NCBI GenBank assembly: GCA_004555145.1
Contig: SFJB01000005.1
Coordinates: 1 to 30,820 of the forward strand
Source of the DNA: Bacteroidales bacterium
GTDB lineage: Bacteria; Bacteroidota; Bacteroidia; Bacteroidales; UBA932
Direction: 5' to 3'
DNA: 30,820 nucleotides
Shown: piece after piece, positions 17,186 to 26,077 of the stretch
Numbering within the stretch: position 1 is the stretch's first letter
Layout of the letters: each line of letters begins with the position of its first letter
Program-made: the position numbers and the translations under genes
Notes under the pieces: model-generated
Seen by the model: only the letters and a program-made list of their open reading frames with translations
The model's database searches: none
What the model was told of the DNA's origin: nothing

Positions 17186-18532
17186 ATGAAAGCATATATA
17201 GAAAAGAACAGGGAACGTTTCTTCGGGGAACTTTTCTCTCTGCTGAGAATCCCGTCTGTGAGCTCGTCCGCTGAGCACAAGGAGGATATGTACCGTTGCG
17301 CCGCAAGACTGGCGGAACTGCTGAGGGAGGCGGGCGCGGATGAAGCGGAGGTCTGTGAGACCGCCGGCCATCCGCTGGTCTTCGGACAGAAGAAAGTTGC
17401 GGACGACGCACCTACCGTCCTGGTTTACGGGCATTACGACGTGCAGCCGGTCGATCCGCTGGAGCTCTGGAAATCAGATCCTTTCGAGCCGGAGATTCGT
17501 GACGGGGCCATATATGCCCGTGGCTCCAATGACGACAAGGGGCAGCTATTCATGCACCTGAAAGCCTTCGAATATATGCTTCGCGAAGGCGGGCTCAGGC
17601 AGAACGTGAAGTTCATCTTCGAGGGCGAGGAGGAGATCGGAAGCCCGTCGCTGGCCGCCTGGGCCGAGGAGCACAGGGATTTGCTTGCGGCGGATGTGAT
17701 TCTTGTTTCCGATACGACCATGATTTCGGAGGAGGTTCCTTCCATCAATTGCGGAATGCGTGGTCTCGCCTATGTGGAGGTCAAGGTGACCGGCCCGAAC
17801 AAGGACTTGCATTCCGGTCATTACGGCGGGGCCGTGGCCAATCCTGTCAATGTGCTTTGCGAGATGATCGCCTCGCTCATCGATGAGAAAGGACGCATTA
17901 CCGTGAAGGGTTTCTATGACGATGTGGTTGAGCTTTCCGACAGCGACAGGGCTATGCTCGCGAGGGCGCCTTTCGATATGGAGGAGTACAAGAAGTTCCT
18001 GGATATAGCCGAGGTGCGCGGCGAGGAGGGCTACAGCACTCTGGAGCGTACGGGCATAAGGCCTTGCCTTGATGTGAACGGTATTTGGGGCGGCTACACC
18101 GGCGAGGGCGCAAAGACTGTGCTTCCGTCCGAGGCGCACGCGAAGATATCTATGCGTCTGGTGCCGAATCAGGACAGCGAGACCATAAGCCGCCTTTTCG
18201 CCGAGCATTTCAAATCCATCGCGCCTGCCTGCGTGAAGGTCGAGGTCAAGCCTTGTCACGGCGGCAACGGTTTCCTTATCCCTATATCCTCTCCGGCCTA
18301 CAAGGCGGCTTCAAGGGCTATGACCGAGGTATATGGCATAGAGCCGGTTCCGAGCAGGGGAGGAGGCAGCATTCCTGTGCTTGCGGACCTTCAGAGGATT
18401 CTCGGCATCGACCCACTGCTGATGGGTTTCGGCCTTGAGAGAGACACAATCCATTCACCTAATGAGAGTTATCTGCTGAAGCAGCTCTTCGCCGGAATGG
18501 AATCCATTGCACTGTTCTACAAATATCTATGA
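17186..18532 (+). CDS. M20-family metallodipeptidase
   Basis: 448 residues, the usual length of CNDP-like M20 dipeptidases, with no signal peptide, so cytoplasmic. The zinc-site motifs are in order: His and Asp in VYGHYDVQPVDP (~82), the bridging Asp in ARGSNDDKGQ (~115), the catalytic Glu pair in FEGEEEIGS (~148), an Asp in LVSDT (~174) and the last His in DTIHSPNES (~422). The dimerisation-domain motif DLHSGHYGG is also present. It hydrolyses dipeptides or related N-acyl amino acids in peptide catabolism. A partial -7-like motif, CATATTTG, lies at 17163-17170 just ahead of the gene. Its stop codon overlaps the ATG of the next, broken gene (ATGA). Confidence 0.93.
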   Translation: MKAYIEKNRERFFGELFSLLRIPSVSSSAEHKEDMYRCAARLAELLREAGADEAEVCETAGHPLVFGQKKVADDAPTVLVYGHYDVQPVDPLELWKSDPFEPEIRDGAIYARGSNDDKGQLFMHLKAFEYMLREGGLRQNVKFIFEGEEEIGSPSLAAWAEEHRDLLAADVILVSDTTMISEEVPSINCGMRGLAYVEVKVTGPNKDLHSGHYGGAVANPVNVLCEMIASLIDEKGRITVKGFYDDVVELSDSDRAMLARAPFDMEEYKKFLDIAEVRGEEGYSTLERTGIRPCLDVNGIWGGYTGEGAKTVLPSEAHAKISMRLVPNQDSETISRLFAEHFKSIAPACVKVEVKPCHGGNGFLIPISSPAYKAASRAMTEVYGIEPVPSRGGGSIPVLADLQRILGIDPLLMGFGLERDTIHSPNESYLLKQLFAGMESIALFYKYL

Positions 18533-19185
18533 AATTGTCGACTATTCTCCGCCTGTTCGTCTGCGTGGCGGCGGCTGCTTCGCTTCTTTCCTGCGGAAAC
18601 GGAAGTGATTGCATTTTCGGCAGCAAGGACAATTACGTCATCGGCATCTCCCAGTGCTCGGAAGACTCCTGGAGGCAGAAGCTGAAGGAGGAGCTGGAAA
18701 TGGCGACATATTTCAACGAGGGAGTCACCCTGCGCTTTGTTTCGGCCAATGATGACAGCGAGCTGCAGCAGCGTCAGATAGACAGTCTTGCGGAGTCCGG
18801 GATAGATCTTCTGATCGTGTCTCCGAATCAGCTCGACCTGCTCTCGGATGAGATCGACAAGGTCTATGACGCCGGTATTCCGGTCATACTCTTCGACAGG
18901 AAGACCGATTCTCCGAAATATACCTCCTTCGTTGGCACCGACAACTTCCAGATAGGCGAGATGATAGGCCATTTCCTTGCCGGCAAGCTCGGTGGCAAGG
19001 GAAACGTGGTCGAGATAGCTGGACTTTCGGGCTCTTCGCCTGCCCTTGAACGCCATAACGGCTTTGCGAAGGCCATAGGGGAGTATCCTGGTATCAGAAT
19101 AGTCGGTTTCGCGAACGGCGACTGGACGCAGGAAAGCGGGGAGGCCGCTATGAACCATATACGGATCAGTGCCGTGGCATTATGA
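18529..19185 (+). pseudogene. Truncated periplasmic sugar-binding/sensor domain (hybrid two-component type)
   Basis: 218 residues beginning with a hydrophobic signal (LLSC, Cys22). From VIGISQCSEDSWRQKLKEEL (~37) through FVSANDD, GIDLLIVSPNQ, VILFDRK, YTSFVGTDNFQIG and LSGSSPALERHNGF it follows lobe 1 and part of lobe 2 of a LacI-type periplasmic binding fold. This wording is typical of the sensor domain at the start of Bacteroidota hybrid two-component regulators such as the fructose sensor BT1754. Homology ends near GDWTQESGEAAMNHI (~19157). The last residues (RISAVAL) are an out-of-frame reading of the next gene. The rest of the sensor and all kinase, receiver and AraC domains are missing. 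An isolated lipoprotein binding protein is a less likely reading, since the fold itself is incomplete. Confidence 0.8.
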
Positions 19186-19454
19186 AGAAATATGACCTTC
19201 AGATGCTTATTCTCACCTGCGGCACTCACGGCTCCTACGTTTTCTATGAGGATGGCAAGATCTCCTTCCAGCCTACTCCGAAGGTCAACGTCGCCGATAC
19301 GGTCGGCGCCGGCGATTCCTTCACCGGTGCCTTCATGGCAAGCGTTTTCAAGGGCGCATCCGTAGAGGAGGCACACAGGAAGGCAGTTGCAGTCTCAGCT
19401 TTCGTCTGCACTCAGAACGGAGCTATGCCTGCGGTGCCTGCAGAGCTGCTTTGA
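19161..19454 (+). pseudogene. C-terminal fragment of a PfkB-family carbohydrate (fructo)kinase
   Basis: About 97 residues, readable from TDQCRGIMKKYDL at 19161 although the first ATG in frame is at 19182. The PfkB signature 2 with its catalytic Asp is intact (NVADTVGAGDSFTGAF), flanked by GTHGSYVF and a normal C-terminus (VSAFVCTQNGAMPAVP). The N-terminal two thirds, with the sugar-binding residues and signature 1, are absent, so no kinase activity is expected. It sits in a different frame from the truncated sensor before it. Fructokinase genes commonly lie in the same fructan/fructose locus as the hybrid sensor, so this looks like the far end of one deletion. Confidence 0.85.
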
Positions 19455-19463
19455 AATATATGT

Positions 19464-20414
19464 CTATGAATTCTTCTTTTTCGTGAGGTTGAAGATGGCG
19501 GACACCGTCAGTCCCGAGACGATGTGCCATACTCCCCACCAGGCGGTGATCACGAGCATTCCTCCGTGCGGCGGGAAATCTGCGAAGATGTCGGTTCCGA
19601 GCAGGAGCATGAGCCCGAGTCCGGAGTTCTGTATGCCGGTCTCTATGGTGAGCGTCCTTCTGTCCTTGTAAGGCAGTCTGAAGGCCGAGGCAGTCGAGAA
19701 ACCTATCAGCAGCGCGAGGATGTTGTGGACGAGAACCACGAGGAATATATATTTTATGCACTGCAGGAAGGCGTTGATGTTGCCCCAGAATGCGAGTACC
19801 ACCATCGCGATGAAGAAAAGTATTGAAAGCCACTGGAACGGTTTCTTCAAGGCCGATGCAACTTTCGGAAGGAAGCGGGAGGTAAGTATGCCCAGCACGA
19901 GTGGAATCCCGAGAAGTATGAATATGGTCTTGAAGACGTCCCAGAGCGGTATGCTGAGGGTCGGGATTTCGCTTGCGACCTCTGCGTAACGCAGGTACAG
20001 GTTTCCCCAGATGAAGAAATTGGCCGGGGTCATCACGACTGCAAGTGCGGTGCTGATTGCGGTCAGGGACACCGAGAGCTCGACGTTCGCCTTGGAAAGC
20101 GAGGACATGAAGTTGGAGATGTTCCCGCCCGGGCACGAGGCCACGAGTATCATTCCGAGTGCCATCATCGGCGATATCGCTTTGCCGAAGCCAAGCGCGA
20201 GAAGGAAGGTGAATGCCGGAAGCAGTATGAACTGGCAGACCATTCCGAGGATTACGGATTTCGGCTGTCTGAATACGTCTGCGAATATCTTCGGCTTGAT
20301 CCCGAGCGCGACGCCGTACATCACGAAGGCGAGTACGATGTTTATCGTGTTCATTCCGCCTGCGTTCAGGCTTACCTGGATGCTGTCGATTGTCTGAGCT
20401 GTTTCGAAAGTCAT
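19464..20414 (-). CDS. BASS-family (bile acid:sodium symporter-like) transporter
   Basis: 316 residues with about nine or ten hydrophobic segments and no signal peptide, so an inner-membrane protein. The two family motifs are clear: LVASCPGGNISNFMSSLSKANVELSVSL (~98-125, the first crossover region) and LTIETGIQNSGLGL (~255). Family members couple Na+ influx to uptake of bile acids, pantoate or other organic anions; bacterial substrates are mostly unassigned. The gene converges on the PfkB fragment (9 bp between stops) and diverges from the GH97 gene over 117 bp. The basic tail TKKKNS follows the last helix. The substrate cannot be inferred from context. Confidence 0.9.
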   Translation of the reverse strand: MTFETAQTIDSIQVSLNAGGMNTINIVLAFVMYGVALGIKPKIFADVFRQPKSVILGMVCQFILLPAFTFLLALGFGKAISPMMALGMILVASCPGGNISNFMSSLSKANVELSVSLTAISTALAVVMTPANFFIWGNLYLRYAEVASEIPTLSIPLWDVFKTIFILLGIPLVLGILTSRFLPKVASALKKPFQWLSILFFIAMVVLAFWGNINAFLQCIKYIFLVVLVHNILALLIGFSTASAFRLPYKDRRTLTIETGIQNSGLGLMLLLGTDIFADFPPHGGMLVITAWWGVWHIVSGLTVSAIFNLTKKKNS

Positions 20415-20471
20415 TTCTGTCGGTTTTTTTCGTTTTTGTTCCGCTGCAACACGTCTGCGGACCTCGCAAGT

Positions 20472-20489
20472 TACGAATATTAATTCGTA
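20472..20489. promoter_or_regulatory. 7-bp inverted repeat overlapping the GH97 promoter (possible operator)
   Basis: TACGAAT (20472-20478) and ATTCGTA (20483-20489) are perfect inverted copies around ATTA. The right arm overlaps the first bases of the -7 element at 20488-20495, a position suited to a dimeric repressor. Function is inferred from position only. Confidence 0.4.
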
Positions 20490-20495
20490 TATTTG
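20488..20495 (+). promoter_or_regulatory. Bacteroidota -7 promoter element of the GH97 gene
   Basis: TATATTTG matches TAnnTTTG exactly and would start transcription near 20502, about 30 nt ahead of the ATG at 20532. I see no TTTG at the -33 position, so the promoter may need an activator. An in-frame TTG start at 20493 is rejected because it lies inside this element. Confidence 0.55.
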
Positions 20496-20531
20496 CGCGT
20501 TTTAGTTGTAACACGAAATATTTCCGTAAAA

Positions 20532-22517
20532 ATGAAACGTACAGCACTCTTCGTCCTGACTTTGTTCGCAGCGCTGTCAGTATTCGCAAAGGAGCGTTCC
20601 TACAGCATTGTGTCGCCGTCTGGTAAAATCGAGACACAGGTCAATGTGGGCAGCATTGTCGATTACGAAATCCGCTACGATGGCAGGACGGTCCTGGCCC
20701 CGTCAGCTGTTTCGATGACCCTGTCCGACGGACGGGTATGGGGCGTGGACGCGAAGGTGGCCAAGGTCTCGCGCGGAAGTGTCGATTCGATGGCGGATTC
20801 TCCGCTTTACAGGGCGTCGAAGCTAAGGGAAAGATATAACAGTCTGATTGTCAGCTTTAAGGGCGGATGGTCGCTGGAGTTCAGGGTGTATGATGATGCC
20901 GTGGCATATCGTTTCGCGACCGCTCTTGACAAGCCTTTCCGTGTCGGCAGGGAACAGGTCTCCTACAATTTCCCTCAGGACTGGACCGTGACCCTTCCTT
21001 ATGTCAAGAAAGGGGTTGACGGCGATTTCGGGTCGCAGTTTTTCCATTCCTTCGAAAATCTCTATACCGTGGCTCCGATTTCCGCTCTCAATCCGGGAAG
21101 ACTTGCTTTTCTGCCGCTTATGGTGGATGCGGGAGAGGGTGTGAAGCTCTGCATAACGGATGTCAACCTGAATGATTACCCCGGCATGTATCTCCACAAG
21201 GGGGAGTCGCCGAATTCTCTGGAGGCGGTGTTTGCCCCTTGCCCGAAGACTGTCGTGGATGGAGGTTACAACAATATCCAGGGAAAGGTCGTCGAATATG
21301 AGGACTTCCTTGTGAGTGTGGATGCTCCGAGGACTTTCCCGTGGAGGGCCTGTGTCATAGGAACCGACACCCGTGTTGCCCAGAGCGATGCCGTATGGCT
21401 CCTTGCTGAGCCTTCCGAAATAGAGGACGTATCCTGGATAAAGCCTGGCAAGGTTGCGTGGGACTGGTGGAACGCCTGGAATATCTATGGTGTGGATTTC
21501 AAGTCCGGCATCAATACCAGGACCTACAAGTACTACATCGACTTTGCTTCTGCGAACGGAATCGAATATGTGATTCTCGATGACGGCTGGGCTGTAGGCA
21601 AAGGGGAGGACCTGCTGAAGATCAATCCTGAAATCGATATGCAGGGGATAGTGGACTATGCCGCTTCGAAGAATGTCGGCATCATACTCTGGGCGGGGTA
21701 TGCCGCATTCGAAAGGGATATGGAAAACGTGTGCAGGCATTACTCCGAAATGGGCGTAAAGGGCTTCAAGGTCGATTTTATGGACAGGGACGACTGCCTG
21801 ATGACCGCTTTCAATTACCGGGCTGCCCAGACTGCCGCAAAATACGACCTTGTCCTTGACCTTCACGGAACCCACAAGCCTGCCGGCATCACACGTACCT
21901 GGCCGAATGTCCTGAATACAGAGGGCGTGCACGGCCTGGAGAATATGAAGTGGAGCTCTCCTGAGGTCGATCAGATGAAATATGACGTCATATTGCCTTT
22001 CGTGAGATCGGTTGCCGGACCTATGGATTACACGCAGGGTGCGATGCTCAATGCTTCGCGCGATTCCTATAGGCCGAACAACAGCGAGCCTATGAGCCAG
22101 GGAACAAGATGCCACCAGCTGGCGCTGTATATGGTCTTCGACTCTCCTCTGAATATGCTTTGCGATTCTCCTTCAAACTATATGCGTGAGAAGGAGTGCA
22201 CCGACTTCATCGCCGGCGTCCCTGTCGTATGGGATGAGACGAGGGTTCTCGCAGGAGAGGTCGGCGAGTATATCGTTACTGCTCGCCGCAGCGGTGATGA
22301 CTGGTACATCGGTGCCATTACCTGCTGGACGCCTCGTGACCTTGAGATCGACCTCTCTTTCCTCGGGAAGGATTGCAGGGCAGTCATTTTCACCGACGGG
22401 GCGAATGCCCACAGAAAGGGTATCGATTACAGGCGCGAGGAGAAAACCCTGGACACTTCTGTCCCGTTCAGCTTCCATCTCGCTCCCGGTGGAGGTTTCG
22501 TTCTGAAAACTTTATAG
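20532..22517 (+). CDS. Glycoside hydrolase family 97, retaining alpha-galactosidase type
   Basis: From ATG 20532 the protein has 661 residues with a cleavable signal peptide (MKRTALFVLTLFAALSVFA), so it is probably periplasmic. It has the N-terminal beta-super-sandwich, the barrel motifs VAWDWWNAWNI (~309), ILDDGWA and GFKVDFMDRDD, the loop TEGVHGLENMKW, and the C-terminal sheet ending GGGFVLKTL. Asp415 and Glu470 fall in the positions I recall as nucleophile and acid/base of the retaining B. thetaiotaomicron alpha-galactosidase BT1871, which is also about 660 residues. The inverting SusB-type subgroup lacks that Asp. It probably removes terminal alpha-galactosyl (or alpha-glucosyl) residues. 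It precedes an OB-fold lipoprotein gene by 7 bp, making a two-gene operon. Confidence 0.92.
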   Translation: MKRTALFVLTLFAALSVFAKERSYSIVSPSGKIETQVNVGSIVDYEIRYDGRTVLAPSAVSMTLSDGRVWGVDAKVAKVSRGSVDSMADSPLYRASKLRERYNSLIVSFKGGWSLEFRVYDDAVAYRFATALDKPFRVGREQVSYNFPQDWTVTLPYVKKGVDGDFGSQFFHSFENLYTVAPISALNPGRLAFLPLMVDAGEGVKLCITDVNLNDYPGMYLHKGESPNSLEAVFAPCPKTVVDGGYNNIQGKVVEYEDFLVSVDAPRTFPWRACVIGTDTRVAQSDAVWLLAEPSEIEDVSWIKPGKVAWDWWNAWNIYGVDFKSGINTRTYKYYIDFASANGIEYVILDDGWAVGKGEDLLKINPEIDMQGIVDYAASKNVGIILWAGYAAFERDMENVCRHYSEMGVKGFKVDFMDRDDCLMTAFNYRAAQTAAKYDLVLDLHGTHKPAGITRTWPNVLNTEGVHGLENMKWSSPEVDQMKYDVILPFVRSVAGPMDYTQGAMLNASRDSYRPNNSEPMSQGTRCHQLALYMVFDSPLNMLCDSPSNYMREKECTDFIAGVPVVWDETRVLAGEVGEYIVTARRSGDDWYIGAITCWTPRDLEIDLSFLGKDCRAVIFTDGANAHRKGIDYRREEKTLDTSVPFSFHLAPGGGFVLKTL

Positions 22518-22524
22518 CAGAAAT

Positions 22525-25005
22525 ATGGATATGAAATTCAAAACACTTCTGAACCGTCTCGCAGCAGTCACGTTCGCGGCGGTTCTCGCACTCGGATGCG
22601 GGCAGGACAATCCTGTCGAACCGGACAAACCGGAGGAAAAAGATCCCACTCTTACTGATGGCACCAGCATAGCGGATGTCCTGAAAGCCGAGGTCGGGGG
22701 AACTTTCGAACTTGAAAACGTACAGGTGGTCGGTACCAATACCAATGGTGTCCTTCTGCAGCAGATGGGTTCGTATATATATGCCTTCTACGGTTCGGAG
22801 CATGGCCTTGCAGTGGGAGACCTTCTGAGAATCTCGGGTACCACCACGACCAGAAACGGCCTCATTCAGTTCGGAAGCGGTTGCACATTGGAAAAAATCG
22901 GCAACGCCACGGTAACTTATCCGAAACCGGTGGAAATGAATGTTGAGGCCATAGAATCCTATATGTCCGATCCTGAAATCAGATATGTGACATATAGCGG
23001 AACAGTCCTTCTTTCAGGCAATTATACAAATCTTGAGATAGAAGGGAGTTCTGTGGTGGGAAGTCTGGATTATATGACCGAAGAGTTCAGGACAAAGTAT
23101 TCGAAACATAATATCACAATTACCGGATGGCTGTTCGGTTCCTATAAGACATATATGTACACCATCCCGGTCGAGGTGAAGGACAACGGTATCCCGCAGG
23201 AAGACGTTCCGGACGGAGCCATATATTACAACGACTTCGATGCTGATCTTGCATCGCAGACCTTCGGTGACGGAGGAAAGTGGCCGTATCTTGACCAGTT
23301 CGAAGGATGGAAAAACGGTAAGGGCAGCGGTGCTGCCGCAGTGGCATACGAATTCCAGAGCGTTTCCTGCCGCACGAACCAGTCTTCCAAGGGCGAACTG
23401 TCGCTCTATGACGGCTCTGGAAAGAACAATATTTTCTTCAGTACGGCTCCTGCATATCTGACCATAGGCAACATAGCAGTTTCCGACCGGAATCTCCGAC
23501 TCTCTTTCGGAGCGCAGCGTTATTCGCAGGGCGCATCCAATGCCTTTATCAAGTCTGACTTCGAGGTACGCGTGTCCGCTGACGGAGAACTATGGTCCCA
23601 GGCTCTGGCCTATGGCTTCGGTGAGGTCGAGGATGTTCCTGGTGAATGGAGGCTGGCAACGGCCGACTTTACCCTTCCGGAAGGAGTCAATACCTTGTAT
23701 ATCAAGTTTATACCTAAGATGAGCAGTGTCAATCGAATAGATGATGTGCTGCTCGTTGCAGGCGCTGGCGGCGAACTTGTGGAGTTCGGTAAGGCGGAGA
23801 CGGTCGAGACATCCACCATTGCACAGGTACTGGACTCTCCAATCGACGAAGTATATCAGGTCGAAGGAACTGTCGTGGGTACTCACTCAAAGGGATTCCT
23901 GCTGAAGGATGAAACAGGTATCATTCTGACTTTCAAGAAGAACCACGGTGTTGCAGTGGGTGATGTCCTGACGGTCAAGGGTGCGACTTCAGTCTATGGC
24001 GGACTCAAGCAGTTCGGCGAGACCTCGGAGCTTACCAAGACAGGTACAGCTTCCGTGACCCAGCCGACCGCGGAGGAGTTCACCGCCGCTTCGTTCGACG
24101 CCTATGTCGCTGCCCCTTGTATCAAATATGTGAAATACAGCGGATTCCTGACCTCTTATCAGGACAATATCTATCAGTGGCACTATGACGTCACTGTCGA
24201 TGGGACGGCTGTCGTCGGCTCGCTCTCATATCCGAACAGCACCCTGAACGTGACGAGCTATCTTGACAGGAATGTCATCATTACCGGATATGCAATTGGT
24301 GTTACGGGTAATGATACCAAGTATCTCAACACCCTTGTGACTTCAATAGAATTTGCTGAGGCTGAGCAGTGCCCTGATGAAAGTCAAGCAATTACGGTCA
24401 AGGAACTGAATGAGAAGCTGGCCACTATGGAAACAGGAGCCGAACTTTCAGGTCTTGTCGCTGTCAAGGGCTATGTCGCTGCCAACAATGAAGGCGGAGC
24501 TCTGTATCAGCTTATTTCACTGGTTGACAACACCGGCGAGCCGGGTTCCGGCATCATCCTCAAGGGAGAGGATTTCACGGAGGCCACCCTTCCTGTCGGT
24601 ACCAAGGTGATAGTCAGCCTGAAATATGCTACCTACGACCTTTACAAGAATCTCCCTCAGGTCAAGAAGGCGATAATATTCCCGACTGACGGCAAGGCGG
24701 AGATAGTTGTTCCTGAGATTGCCGACAATCAGTGCAAGGATTACCTCGGCCAGTATGTCAAGGTACGCAATCTGACCGCACCTGCGGATGCGACTACCTG
24801 GGTTGTCAACAACAAGACCACTACGACCAGGTTCACAGGTGAGAACGGCCTTACCGTTGCTACATACGTGACCAAGTACGCTGTCTATAAGGACGAGAAG
24901 ATTGCTCAGAAGACTTCCTGGATCAAGGGTGTGATGGAAGTCTATAACGACCTTTACGAGCTTATCCCGACCTCTATGGAGGACGTGTCAGGCTTTAAGG
25001 AATAG
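22525..25005 (+). CDS. Surface lipoprotein with repeated OB-fold modules and DUF5689-like C-terminus
   Basis: 826 residues with lipobox LALGC (Cys25); an ATG two codons downstream is an alternative start. Two similar OB-fold modules are visible. Residues ~46-215 run from TSIADVLKAEVGG through VQVVGTNTNGVLLQ, HGLAVGDLLRISG and IRYVTYSGTV. Residues ~428-610 run from STIAQVLDSPI through GTVVGTHSKGFLLKD, HGVAVGDVLTVKG and IKYVKYSGFL. Between them is a jelly-roll-like domain (~230-410, YYNDFDADLASQ to RIDDVLLVAG). Residues ~625-826 resemble DUF5689 (ITVKELNEKLATMETGAELS). Such modules occur in Bacteroidota surface proteins, some attached to nucleases. It is co-transcribed with GH97, so a glycan- or ligand-binding role is inferred. 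No catalytic motif was seen. Confidence 0.8.
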   Translation: MDMKFKTLLNRLAAVTFAAVLALGCGQDNPVEPDKPEEKDPTLTDGTSIADVLKAEVGGTFELENVQVVGTNTNGVLLQQMGSYIYAFYGSEHGLAVGDLLRISGTTTTRNGLIQFGSGCTLEKIGNATVTYPKPVEMNVEAIESYMSDPEIRYVTYSGTVLLSGNYTNLEIEGSSVVGSLDYMTEEFRTKYSKHNITITGWLFGSYKTYMYTIPVEVKDNGIPQEDVPDGAIYYNDFDADLASQTFGDGGKWPYLDQFEGWKNGKGSGAAAVAYEFQSVSCRTNQSSKGELSLYDGSGKNNIFFSTAPAYLTIGNIAVSDRNLRLSFGAQRYSQGASNAFIKSDFEVRVSADGELWSQALAYGFGEVEDVPGEWRLATADFTLPEGVNTLYIKFIPKMSSVNRIDDVLLVAGAGGELVEFGKAETVETSTIAQVLDSPIDEVYQVEGTVVGTHSKGFLLKDETGIILTFKKNHGVAVGDVLTVKGATSVYGGLKQFGETSELTKTGTASVTQPTAEEFTAASFDAYVAAPCIKYVKYSGFLTSYQDNIYQWHYDVTVDGTAVVGSLSYPNSTLNVTSYLDRNVIITGYAIGVTGNDTKYLNTLVTSIEFAEAEQCPDESQAITVKELNEKLATMETGAELSGLVAVKGYVAANNEGGALYQLISLVDNTGEPGSGIILKGEDFTEATLPVGTKVIVSLKYATYDLYKNLPQVKKAIIFPTDGKAEIVVPEIADNQCKDYLGQYVKVRNLTAPADATTWVVNNKTTTTRFTGENGLTVATYVTKYAVYKDEKIAQKTSWIKGVMEVYNDLYELIPTSMEDVSGFKE

Positions 25006-25023
25006 ATTCCTGTTTGAAAGGCT

Positions 25024-25935
25024 TTACCTCTTGGTCAGCATGATCATGAAGGTCACGGCAACTATGGAGATGAGGATGCCGGCAATGATGTTCGGGGTGA
25101 GTGCCTCGCCGAAGACGAGGGTACCGACCAGAATCGCCGTAATCGGTTCAAAGACACCCAATACGGATGCCTTTGTGGCCCCGATGTTCCTGGTTGCGAC
25201 GGCCAGGGATGCCGTGGAGACGATTGTGGGGAGAACGGCTAGGCCGATGAGATTGCACCACGCCATCCCTCCGTCAATTCCCGCCGTAAGATCAGCTCCG
25301 GAAAACAAGCATCTTCCGATGAAGAAAAACGTTCCGGTAAGCAGGGCATAGAAGGTCAGCAGGGAATTGGGGATTGAAGATATGACCTTGCTTTTGTTGA
25401 TTATGACTATGAAGAGGGCATAGACGAAGGCCGAGGCTATCGAGAACCAGACTCCGAGCGGGTTGACCGTTTCCGTTCCCGCGCCCCCTGTCATTATCAT
25501 CACTCCTGCGAATGTGGCTGCAATGGACAGCCATACCGGCCAGGAGGGGACGACCTTCAGAAAGACCATTATGATTGCCACCATTGCGGGGAAGAGGAAT
25601 ACGAGGGTGGTGGCCAGGCCGGAGGCGATGTATTTGTAGGCTTCGAAAAGGAAGGTGCTGCTTGCCGTATAGAGCAATCCCAGACTGAGGAGGACTCCTG
25701 CCTGTTTGAGCGTAATTCTGAAGTTTTCCTTTTTCAGCAGCAGATATGCCCCGAGCAGTATCACTGCAATGCCGTATCTGAACAGGAGTATGGCTTCCGT
25801 GGAGGCACCGGCATTCATCAGGGGTTTCGCGAATAGGGGATTAAGCCCGTAAGTGATGCCGGTAATGATGCCTGCGGGGTAGCCTATGATGGCATTTTTG
25901 CTTAACTTCGCGTTCATTTCATCTGGACCTTTCAT
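25024..25935 (-). CDS. EamA/DMT-superfamily transporter
   Basis: 303 residues with about ten hydrophobic helices in two homologous halves, each an EamA domain. The first half begins GYPAGIITGITYGLNPLFAKPL; the second contains VWFSIASAFVYALFIVIIN and ends with the typical GVFEPITAILVGTLVFGEALT. DMT proteins export amino acids or other metabolites across the inner membrane; this one's substrate is unknown. The start at 25935 was kept, but the ATG at 25917 (MNAKLSKN) is equally plausible. It converges on the OB-fold lipoprotein gene and diverges from lrgA. A near-consensus -7 on its own strand (reverse complement of CAAAAAAA at 25958-25965) lacks a paired -33. Confidence 0.88.
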   Translation of the reverse strand: MKGPDEMNAKLSKNAIIGYPAGIITGITYGLNPLFAKPLMNAGASTEAILLFRYGIAVILLGAYLLLKKENFRITLKQAGVLLSLGLLYTASSTFLFEAYKYIASGLATTLVFLFPAMVAIIMVFLKVVPSWPVWLSIAATFAGVMIMTGGAGTETVNPLGVWFSIASAFVYALFIVIINKSKVISSIPNSLLTFYALLTGTFFFIGRCLFSGADLTAGIDGGMAWCNLIGLAVLPTIVSTASLAVATRNIGATKASVLGVFEPITAILVGTLVFGEALTPNIIAGILISIVAVTFMIMLTKR

Positions 25936-26006
25936 TCATTCCGGCGGCGGTTTCAATCAAAAAAAGTGCCGGACATCCTTGCGGCGGAGGGGTATTCAAC
26001 ATTGTT

Positions 26007-26037
26007 TTTGCGATAAAGAATTAAAAGCATATCTTTG
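26007..26037 (+). promoter_or_regulatory. Consensus Bacteroidota promoter for lrgA-lrgB
   Basis: TTTG at 26007-26010, a 19-base spacer, and TATCTTTG at 26030-26037 match the primary sigma consensus TTTG-N19-TAnnTTTG at every fixed base. Transcription should begin near 26044, 34 nt before the lrgA ATG at 26078. Confidence 0.8.
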
Positions 26038-26077
26038 CCGCCCCGGATGCAGATATAAGATTATCCCCAGTGTTGCA

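Noticed and set aside
18529..19454. The ATGA overlap at 19182-19185 suggests a translationally coupled two-gene operon of a binding protein and a small kinase.
   Set aside because: Kinase homology continues upstream of that ATG in its own frame, and both proteins end inside their folds, so the overlap is an accident of a deletion joint.
19423..20637. A 404-residue minus-strand frame overlapping the BASS transporter.
   Set aside because: It has Arg/His/Pro-rich composition with no domain, whereas the alternative frame encodes a clear BASS membrane protein.
25886..26077. A longer N-terminus for LrgA reaching back to 25886.
   Set aside because: It crosses a consensus promoter and the start of the divergent DMT gene, and the added residues are not membrane-like.
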